Source: Steinernema hermaphroditum (Eukaryota; Nematoda; Chromadorea; Rhabditida; Steinernematidae). Taken from it: a DNA stretch of 64,000 nucleotides. Positions 52,648-62,102 of the stretch are shown here, in pieces. Every line of letters starts with the position of its first letter. Position 1 is the first letter of the stretch. The position numbers and the translations under genes are program-made. The notes under the pieces are model-generated. The model was given only the letters and a program-made list of their open reading frames with translations. It did no database searches and had not been told where the DNA came from. The DNA lies in the NCBI GenBank assembly GCA_030435675.1, contig JAUCMV010000011.1, positions 1 to 64,000 on the forward strand. The letters run 5' to 3'.

Positions 52648-54204
52648 TTGGAGCAGGAGGGTCAGATGCAGAGCTTTTGGTATGAGCAAGGGCCCTGCTG
52701 TCTCGAATTGAAAGTTTTGCAGGAAACTAAGATAGTCCACAGTAATCCCAACGGGAATAGGCGCGTTCGATCAGGCTCGTGCAGTTCTACAAGATCCAAT
52801 CATAAAAATGCTATGGTACTTTGGAGCAGGAGGGTCAGATGCAGAGCTTTTGGTATGAGCAAGGCCCTGCTGTCTCGAATTGAAAGTTTTGCAGGAAACT
52901 AAGATAGTCCACAGTAATCCCAACGGGAGTAGGCGCGTTCGATCAGGCTCGTGCAGTTCTACAAGATCCAATCATAAAAATGCTATGGTACTTTGGAGCA
53001 GGAGGGTCAGATGCAGAGCTTTTGGTATGAGCAAGGGCCCTGCTGTCTCGAATTGAAAGTTTTGCAGGAAACTAAGATAGTCCACAGTAATCCCAACGGG
53101 AGTAGGCGCGTTCGATCAGGCTCGTGCAGTTCTACAAGATCCAATCATAAAAATGCTATGGTACTTTGGAGCAGGAGGGTCAGATGCAGAGCTTTTGGTA
53201 TGAGCAAGGGCCCTGCTGTCTCGAATTGAAAGTTTTGCAGGAAACTAAGATAGTCCACAGTAATCCAACGGGAGTAGGCGCGTTCGATCAGGCTCGTGCA
53301 GTTCTACAAGATCCAATCATAAAAATGCTATGGTACTTTGGAGCAGGAGGGTCAGATGCAGAGCTTTTGGTATGAGCAAGGGCCCTGCTGTCTCGAATTG
53401 AAAGTTTTGCAGGAAACTAAGATAGTCCACAGTAATCCCAACGGGAGTAGGCGCGTTCGATCAGGCTCGTGCAGTTCTACAAGATCCAATCATAAAAATG
53501 CTATGGTACTTTGGAGCAGGAGGGTCAGATGCAGAGCTTTTGGTATGAGCAAGGGCCCTGCTGTCTCGAATTGAAAGTTTTGCAGGAAACTAAGATAGTC
53601 CACAGTAATCCCAACGGGAGTAGGCGCGTTCGATCAGGCTCGTGCAGTTCTACAAGATCCAATCATAAAAATGCTATGGTACTTTGGAGCAGGAGGGTCA
53701 GATGCAGAGCTTTTGGTATGAGCAAGGGCCCTGCTGTCTCGAATTGAAAGTTTTGCAGGAAACTAAGATAGTCCACAGTAATCCCAACGGGAGTAGGCGC
53801 GTTCGATCAGGCTCGTGCAGTTCTACAAGATCCAATCATAAAAATGCTATGGTACTTTGGAGCAGGAGGGTCAGATGCAGAGCTTTTGGTATGAGCAAGG
53901 GCCCTGCTGTCTCGAATTGAAAGTTTTGCAGGAAACTAAGATAGTCCACAGTAATCCCAACGGGAGTAGGCGCGTTCGATCAGGCTCGTGCAGTTCTACA
54001 AGATCCAATCATAAAAATGCTATGGTACTTTGGAGCAGGAGGGTCAGATGCAGAGCTTTTGGTATGAGCAAGGGCCCTGCACTGTCTCGAATTGAAAGTT
54101 TTGCAGGAAACTAAGATAGTCCACAGTAATCCCAACGGGAATAGGCGCGTTCGATCAGGCTCGTGCAGTTCTACAAGATCCAATCATAAAAATGCTATGG
54201 TACT
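52365..54204 (+). repeat. Array domain E: AA-type monomers with aatcccaac
   Basis: From the 63-bp deletion at 52507 onward the units switch from aaatccaac to aatcccaac, the same class that fills 57-64 kb. Most copies are uniform. Exceptions are a unit one base short at gagcaaggccctg (about 52860), one with aatccaacggg (about 53264, one base short) and one with a two-base insertion gccctgcactgtc (about 54076). The last of these is the first sign of the degenerate island that follows. Confidence 0.8.
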
Positions 54205-55957
54205 TTGGAGCGGGAGGGTCAGATGCAGAACTCTTTGTATGAACAAGGCCCTATCATCTCGGATTGAAAGTTTTGCAGGAAACTAAGATAGTCCACAGGA
54301 ATCCGGGCGAGAGCAGGCGCATTCGATCAGGCTTCTGTTGTGCAGTTCCTACAAAGATGCAATCATAAAAATGCTATAGTACTTTGGGACGGGAGGGTCA
54401 GATGCAGAGCTTTTGGTATGAGCAAAGGGCCCTATTTGTCTCGATTAGAAAGTTTTTTGGAGGAAACTAAGATGGATCTGAGTAATCCCAACGAGACCAG
54501 GCGCGTTCGATCAGGCTCGTGCAGTTCTGCAAGATCCAATCATAAAAATGCTATAGTACTTTGGAGCAGGAGGTCAGATACAGAGCTTTTGGTATGAGCA
54601 AGGGCCCTGCTGTCTCGAAAAGTAAGTTTTGCAGGAAACTAAGATAGTCCTTTCAGAAATCCCGACGAGAGTAGGCGCGTGAGGTCAGGCTCGTGCAGTT
54701 CTACAAGATGCAATCGTAAAAATGCTATAGTACTTTGGAGCAGGAGGGTGAGATTCACAGAGCTTTTGGTATGAACAAGGGCCCCACTATCATCCTGAAT
54801 TGAAGGATTTGCAGGAAACTAGAATGATCCGCAGGAATCCCAACGGGAATAGGCGCGTTCAGTCAGGCTCGTGCAGTTCTACAAGATCCAATCATAATAT
54901 TTGAGGGGGGGTGGAGCGGAGAGGGTCAAATGCATAACTCTTTGTATGAACAAGAGACCTATTGTCTCGAATTGAAAGTTTTGCAGGAAACTAAGATGAT
55001 CCACTAAAATCCCAGCAAGATAAGGCGGATTGAATCAGGCTCGTGCAGTTCTAGAAAATGCAATCATAAAAATGCTATGGTACTTTGGAGCAGGATGGTC
55101 AGATGCAGAGCTTTTGGTATGAGCAAGGGCCCTGCTGTCTCGAATTGAAAGTTTTGCAGGAAACTAAGATAGTCCGCAGGAAATCCAACAAGAGTAGGCG
55201 CGTTCGATCAGGCTCGTGCAGTTCTACAAGATCCAATCGTAAAAATGATATGGTACTTTGGAGCAGGAGGGTCAGTATGCATAGCTCTTTGTGTGAGCAA
55301 GGGCCCTACTGTCTCGAATTGAAAGTTTTTGCGGGAAACTAAGATAGTCCACAGTAATCCCAACAGGAATAGGCGCGTTCGATCAGGCTCGTACAGTTCT
55401 GCAAGATCCAATCATAAAAAAAAATCTTTATGGTACTTTGGAGCAGGAGGGTCAGATGCTGAGCTCTTTGTGTGAGCAAGGGCCCTGCTGTCTCGAATTG
55501 AAGGATTTGCAGGAAACTAAGACGTAGTCCACAGGAAACCCAACGGGAGTAGGCGCGTTCGATCAGGCTCGTGCAGTTCTACAAGATCCAATCATAAAAA
55601 TGCTATGGTACTTTGGAGCAGGAGGGTCAGATCCAGAGCTTTTGGTGTGAGCAAGGGCCCTGCTGTCTCGAATTGAAAGTTTTGAAGGAAACTAAAATAG
55701 TCCACAGGAAATCCAACGGGAGTGTGCGCGTTTGATCAGGCTCGTTCAGTTCTACAAGATCTAATCATAAAAATGCTATGGTACTTTGGAGCGGGAGGGT
55801 CAGATGCAGGGCTTTTGGTATGAGCAAGGCCCTGCTGTCTCGAATTGAAAGGTTTGCAGGAAACTAAGATAGTCCACAGTAATCCCAACGGGAATAGGCG
55901 CGTTCGATCAGGCTCGTGCAGTTCTACAAGATCCAATCATAAAAATGCTATGGTACT
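54205..55957 (+). repeat. Degenerate monomer island
   Basis: About ten consecutive copies remain recognisable but carry many substitutions and small indels spread over the whole unit, unlike the site-restricted variation elsewhere. Examples are tatgaacaaggccctatc (54238), gggcgagagcaggcgcattc (54305), ggcttctgttgtgcag (54330), gttttttggaggaaac (54452), gcgcgtgaggtcagg (54676), gccccactatcatcctg (54781), ttgagggggggtggagcgg (54901), cagcaagataaggcgg (55013) and a run of nine A near 55416. Unit spacing drifts to around 176 bp in the worst part. Several changes recur in successive copies (CACAGGAA, tttgtatgaac, tttgtgtgagc), so part of the decay was itself amplified. No inserted element is visible. 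Confidence 0.92.
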
Positions 55958-57169
55958 TTGGAGCAGGAGGGTCAGATGCAGAGCTTTTGGTATGAGCAAG
56001 GGCCCTGCTGTCTCGAATTGAAAGTTTTGCAGGAAACTAAGATAGTCCACAGTAATCCCAACGGGAATAGGCGCGTTCGATCAGGCTCGTGCAGTTCTAC
56101 AAGATCCAATCATAAAAATGCTATGGTACTTTGGAGCAGGAGGGTCAGATGCAGAGCTTTTGGTATGAGCAAGGGCCCTGCTGTCTCGAATTGAAAGTTT
56201 TGCAGGAAACTAAGATAGTCCACAGGAAATCCAACGAGAGTAGGCGCGTTCGATCAGGCTCGTGCAGTTCTACAAGATCCAATCATAAAAATGCTATGGT
56301 ACTTTGGAGCAGGAGGGTCAGATGCAGAGCTCTTGGTATGAGCAAGGCCCTGCTGTCTCGAATTGAAAGTTTTGCAGGAAACTAAGATAGTCCACAGTAA
56401 TCCCAACGGGAATAGGCGCGTTTGATCAGGCTCGTGCAGTTCTACAAGATCCAATCATAAAAATGCTATGGTACTTTGGAGCAGGAGGGTCAGATGCAGA
56501 GCTTTTGGTATGAGCAAGGGCCCTGCTGTCTCGAATTGACAGTTTTGCAGGAAACTAAGATAGTCCACAGTAATCCCAACGGGAGTAGGCGCGTTCGATC
56601 AGGCTCGTGCAGTTCTACAAGATCCAATCGTAAAAATGCTATGGTACTTTGGAGCAGGAGGGTCGGATGCAGAACTATTTGGTATGAACAAGGGCCCTAC
56701 TGTCTCGAATTGAAAGTTTTGCAGGAAACTAAGATAGTCCACAGGAATCCCAACGGGAATAGGCGCGTTCGATTAGGCTCGTGCAGTTCTACAAGATCCA
56801 ATCGTAAAAATGCTATGGTACTTTGGAGCAGGAGGGTCAGATGCAGAGCTCTTGGTATGAGCAAGGGCCCTGCTGTCTCGAATTGAAAGTTTTGCGGGAA
56901 ACTAAGATAGTCCACAGTAATCCCAACGGGAATAGGCGCGTTCGATCAGGCTCGTGCGGTTCTACAAGATCCAATCATAAAAATGCTATGGTACTTTGGA
57001 GCAGGAGGGTCAGATGCAGAGCTTTTGGTATGAGCAAGGGGCCCTGCTGTCTCGAATTGAAAGTTTTGCAGGAAACTAAGATAGTCCACAGTAATCCCAA
57101 CGGGAATAGGCGCGTTCGATCAGGCTCGTGCAGTTCTACAAGATCCAATCATAAAAATGCTATGGTACT
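55958..57169 (+). repeat. Transition zone: mildly diverged monomers
   Basis: Copies here are intermediate between the decayed island and the uniform class to the right. They retain island-type changes such as cacaggaaatccaacgagag (56222), gagctcttgg (56328 and 56848), GCGTTTGATC (56417), caatcgtaaaa (56625 and 56802), ggtatgaac (56680), cgattaggctc (56770), tttgcgggaaac (56890) and gtgcggttc (56953). Perfect or near-perfect AA-type units are interspersed, for example at 55958-56130. From about 57.0 kb the consensus is clean. Confidence 0.85.
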
Positions 57170-57334
57170 TTGGAGCAGGAGGGTCAGATGCAGAGCTTTT
57201 GGTATGAGCAAGGGCCCTGCTGTCTCGAATTGAAAGTTTTGCAGGAAACTAAGATAGTCCACAGTAATCCCAACGGGAGTAGGCGCGTTCGATCAGGCTC
57301 GTGCAGTTCTACAAGATCCAATCATAAAAATGCT

Positions 57335-57507
57335 ATGGTACTTTGGAGCAGGAGGGTCAGATGCAGAGCTTTTGGTATGAGCAAGGGCCCTGCTGTCTCG
57401 AATTGAAAGTTTTGCAGGAAACTAAGATAGTCCACAGTAATCCCAACGGGAGTAGGCGCGTTCGATCAGGCTCGTGCAGTTCTACAAGATCCAATCATAA
57501 AAATGCT
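57335..57507 (+). repeat. Representative monomer of the homogeneous (AA-type) class
   Basis: This copy is from the most uniform part of the array and can serve as the reference unit. Counting from its ATGGTACTTT: the variable dinucleotide at offsets 49-50 is AA, GGGCCC is at 51-56, the TCTCGAATT block follows at 62-70, TCCC/GGGA arms lie at 107-110 and 114-117 with loop AAC, GTTCGA is at 126-131, and CAAGATCC is at 151-158. Neighbouring copies on both sides appear identical or differ only at G/A 118. No start-to-stop frame within the unit looks like a gene. Its length matches one nucleosome plus linker, which is an inference about packaging rather than something the sequence proves. Confidence 0.9.
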
Positions 57508-59235
57508 ATGGTACTTTGGAGCAGGAGGGTCAGATGCAGAGCTTTTGGTATGAGCGAGGGCCCTGCTGTCTCGAATTGAAAGTTTTGCAGGAAACTAAGA
57601 TAGTCCACAGTAATCCCAACGGGAGTAGGCGCGTTCGATCAGGCTCGTGCAGTTCTACAAGATCCAATCATAAAAATGCTATGGTACTTTGGAGCAGGAG
57701 GGTCAGATGCAGAGCTTTTGGTATGAGCAAGGGCCCTGCTGTCTCGAATTGAAAGTTTTGCAGGAAACTAAGATAGTCCACAGTAATCCCAACGGGAGTA
57801 GGCGCGTTCGATCAGGCTCGTGCAGTTCTACAAGATCCAATCATAAAAATGCTATGGTACTTTGGAGCAGGAGGGTCAGATGCAGAGCTTTTGGTATGAG
57901 CAAGGGCCCTGCTGTCTCGAATTGAAAGTTTTGCAGGAAACTAAGATAGTCCACAGTAATCCCAACGGGAGTAGGCGCGTTCGATCAGGCTCGTGCAGTT
58001 CTACAAGATCCAATCATAAAAATGCTATGGTACTTTGGAGCAGGAGGGTCAGATGCAGAGCTTTTGGTATGAGCAAGGGCCCTGCTGTCTCGAATTGAAA
58101 GTTTTGCAGGAAACTAAGATAGTCCACAGTAATCCCAACGGGAGTAGGCGCGTTCGATCAGGCTCGTGCAGTTCTACAAGATCCAATCATAAAAATGCTA
58201 TGGTACTTTGGAGCAGGAGGGTCAGATGCAGAGCTTTTGGTATGAGCAAGGGCCCTGCTGTCTCGAATTGAAAGTTTTGCAGGAAACTAAGATAGTCCAC
58301 AGTAATCCCAACGGGAATAGGCGCGTTCGATCAGGCTCGTGCAGTTCTACAAGATCCAATCATAAAAATGCTATGGTACTTTGGAGCAGGAGGGTCAGAT
58401 GCAGAGCTTTTGGTATGAGCAAGGGCCCTGCTGTCTCGAATTGAAAGTTTTGCAGGAAACTAAGATAGTCCACAGTAATCCCAACGGGAGTAGGCGCGTT
58501 CGATCAGGCTCGTGCAGTTCTACAAGATCCAATCATAAAAATGCTATGGTACTTTGGAGCAGGAGGGTCAGATGCAGAGCTTTTGGTATGAGCAAGGGCC
58601 CTGCTGTCTCGAATTGAAAGTTTTGCAGGAAACTAAGATAGTCCACAGTAATCCCAACGGGAGTAGGCGCGTTCGATCAGGCTCGTGCAGTTCTACAAGA
58701 TCCAATCATAAAAATGCTATGGTACTTTGGAGCAGGAGGGTCAGATGCAGAGCTTTTGGTATGAGCAAGGGCCCTGCTGTCTCGAATTGAAAGTTTTGCA
58801 GGAAACTAAGATAGTCCACAGTAATCCCAACGGGAGTAGGCGCGTTCGATCAGGCTCGTGCAGTTCTACAAGATCCAATCATAAAAATGCTATGGTACTT
58901 TGGAGCAGGAGGGTCAGATGCAGAGCTTTTGGTATGAGCAAGGGCCCTGCTGTCTCGAATTGAAAGTTTTGCAGGAAACTAAGATAGTCCACAGTAATCC
59001 CAACGGGAGTAGGCGCGTTCGATCAGGCTCGTGCAGTTCTACAAGATCCAATCATAAAAATGCTATGGTACTTTGGAGCAGGAGGGTCAGATGCAGAGCT
59101 TTTGGTATGAGCAAGGGCCCTGCTGTCTCGAATTGAAAGTTTTGCAGGAAACTAAGATAGTCCACAGTAATCCCAACGGGAGTAGGCGCGTTCGATCAGG
59201 CTCGTGCAGTTCTACAAGATCCAATCATAAAAATG

Positions 59236-59292
59236 TATGGTAGGAGAGGAGGGAGAGAGAGGGAGAGAAGGGCTGTCGAATTGAAAGTTTGA
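59236..59292 (+). other. Purine-only patch: monomer with pyrimidines stripped out
   Basis: Between ATGGTA and CTGTCGAA the top strand is 31 consecutive purines (59242-59272). Aligned to the AA-type monomer, the order of A and G is exactly preserved and every C and T between ATGGTA and AAGGG is missing (17 bases). With flanking losses (C of ATGCTATGG, part of CCCTGCTGTCTC, and T and C of TTTTGCAGG) the unit is 27 bp short, and 26 of the 27 lost bases are pyrimidines. Independent mutations would not do this, so a sequencing or consensus artefact affecting one strand is the likely cause. It should not be annotated as a GA microsatellite. Confidence 0.88.
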
Positions 59293-62091
59293 GGAAACTA
59301 AGATAGTCCACAGTAATCCCAACGGGAGTAGGCGCGTTCGATCAGGCTCGTGCAGTTCTACAAGATCCAATCATAAAAATGCTATGGTACTTTGGAGCAG
59401 GAGGGTCAGATGCAGAGCTCTTTTGGTATGAGCAAGGGCCCTGCTGTCTCGAATTGAAAGTTTTGCAGGAAACTAAGATAGTCCACAGTAATCCCAACGG
59501 GAGTAGGCGCGTTCGATCAGGCTCGTGCAGTTCTACAAGATCCAATCATAAAAATGCTATGGTACTTTGGAGCAGGAGGGTCAGATGCAGAGCTTTTGGT
59601 ATGAGCAAGGGCCCTGCTGTCTCGAATTGAAAGTTTTGCAGGAAACTAAGATAGTCCACAGTAATTCCAACGGGAGTAGGCGCGTTCGATCAGGCTCGTG
59701 CAGTTCTACAAGATCCAATCATAAAAATGCTATGGTACTTTGGAGCAGGAGGGTCAGATGCAGAGCTTTTGGTATGAGCAAGGGCCCTGCTGTCTCGAAT
59801 TGAAAGTTTTGCAGGAAACTAAGATAGTCCACAGTAATCCCAACGGGAGTAGGCGCGTTCGATCAGGCTCGTGCAGTTCTACAAGATCCAATCATAAAAA
59901 TGCTATGGTACTTTGGAGCAGGAGGGTCAGATGCAGAGCTTTTGGTATGAGCAAGGGCCCTGCTGTCTCGAATTGAAAGTTTTGCAGGAAACTAAGATAG
60001 TCCACAGTAATCCCAACGGGAGTAGGCGCGTTCGATCAGGCTCGTGCAGTTCTACAAGATCCAATCATAAAAATGCTATGGTACTTTGGAGCAGGAGGGT
60101 CAGATGCAGAGCTTTTGGTATGAGCAAGGGCCCTGCTGTCTCGAATTGAAAGTTTTGCAGGAAACTAAGATAGTCCACAGTAATCCCAACGGGAGTAGGC
60201 GCGTTCGATCAGGCTCGTGCAGTTCTACAAGATCCAATCATAAAAATGCTATGGTACTTTGGAGCAGGAGGGTCAGATGCAGAGCTTTTGGTATGAGCAA
60301 GGGCCCTGCTGTCTCGAATTGAAAGTTTTGCAGGAAACTAAGATAGTCCACAGTAATCCCAACGGGAGTAGGCGCGTTCGATCAGGCTCGTGCAGTTCTA
60401 CAAGATCCAATCATAAAAATGCTATGGTACTTTGGAGCAGGAGGGTCAGATGCAGAGCTTTTGGTATGAGCAAGGGCCCTGCTGTCTCGAATTGAAAGTT
60501 TTGCAGGAAACTAAGATAGTCCACAGTAATCCCAACGGGAATAGGCGCGTTCGATCAGGCTCGTGCAGTTCTACAAGATCCAATCATAAAAATGCTATGG
60601 TACTTTGGAGCAGGAGGGTCAGATGCAGAGCTTTTGGTATGAGCAAGGGCCCTGCTGTCTCGAATTGAAAGTTTTGCAGGAAACTAAGATAGTCCACAGT
60701 AATCCCAACGGGAGTAGGCGCGTTCGATCAGGCTCGTGCAGTTCTACAAGATCCAATCATAAAAATGCTATGGTACTTTGGAGCAGGAGGGTCAGATGCA
60801 GAGCTTTTGGTATGAGCAAGGGCCCTGCTGTCTCGAATTGAAAGTTTTGCAGGAAACTAAGATAGTCCACAGTAATCCCAACGGGAGTAGGCGCGTTCGA
60901 TCAGGCTCGTGCAGTTCTACAAGATCCAATCATAAAAATGCTATGGTACTTTGGAGCAGGAGGGTCAGATGCAGAGCTTTTGGTATGAGCAAGGGCCCTG
61001 CTGTCTCGAATTGAAAGTTTTGCAGGAAACTAAGATAGTCCACAGTAATCCCAACGGGAGTAGGCGCGTTCGATCAGGCTCGTGCAGTTCTACAAGATCC
61101 AATCATAAAAATGCTATGGTACTTTGGAGCAGGAGGGTCAGATGCAGAGCTTTTGGTATGAGCAAGGGCCCTGCTGTCTCGAATTGAAAGTTTTGCAGGA
61201 AACTAAGATAGTCCACAGTAATCCCAACGGGAGTAGGCGCGTTCGATCAGGCTCGTGCAGTTCTACAAGATCCAATCATAAAAATGCTATGGTACTTTGG
61301 AGCAGGAGGGTCAGATGCAGAGCTTTTGGTATGAGCAAGGGCCCTGCTGTCTCGAATTGAAAGTTTTGCAGGAAACTAAGATAGTCCACAGTAATCCCAA
61401 CGGGAGTAGGCGCGTTCGATCAGGCTCGTGCAGTTCTACAAGATCCAATCATAAAAATGCTATGGTACTTTGGAGCAGGAGGGTCAGATGCAGAGCTTTT
61501 GGTATGAGCAAGGGCCCTGCTGTCTCGAATTGAAAGTTTTGCAGGAAACTAAGATAGTCCACAGTAATCCCAACGGGAGTAGGCGCGTTCGATCAGGCTC
61601 GTGCAGTTCTACAAGATCCAATCATAAAAATGCTATGGTACTTTGGAGCAGGAGGGTCAGATGCAGAGCTTTTGGTATGAGCAAGGGCCCTGCTGTCTCG
61701 AATTGAAAGTTTTGCAGGAAACTAAGATAGTCCACAGTAATCCCAACGGGAGTAGGCGCGTTCGATCAGGCTCGTGCAGTTCTACAAGATCCAATCATAA
61801 AAATGCTATGGTACTTTGGAGCAGGAGGGTCAGATGCAGAGCTTTTGGTATGAGCAAGGGCCCTGCTGTCTCGAATTGAAAGTTTTGCAGGAAACTAAGA
61901 TAGTCCACAGTAATCCCAACGGGAGTAGGCGCGTTCGATCAGGCTCGTGCAGTTCTACAAGATCCAATCATAAAAATGCTATGGTACTTTGGAGCAGGAG
62001 GGTCAGATGCAGAGCTTTTGGTATGAGCAAGGGCCCTGCTGTCTCGAATTGAAAGTTTTGCAGGAAACTAAGATAGTCCACAGTAATCCCA

Positions 62092-62102
62092 GCGGGAGGG
62101 AG
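62092..62102 (+). repeat. Four-base duplication in one monomer
   Basis: CAGCGGGAGTAGG is changed to CAGCGGGAGGGAGTAGG, a duplication of GGGA on the right arm of the TCCC/GGGA inverted repeat. The unit is 177 bp and is also the only AGC copy in an otherwise AAC neighbourhood. Confidence 0.88.

Noticed and set aside
54205..55957. Transposon or unique sequence inserted in the array
   Set aside because: Despite heavy divergence every part still aligns to the monomer in the right order. No terminal repeats, target duplications or coding segments are visible.
59242..59272. Genuine GA-rich microsatellite insertion
   Set aside because: The purine string is exactly the monomer with its C and T removed, and the unit is shorter, not longer. 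It is a lesion or artefact of a normal unit rather than inserted DNA.
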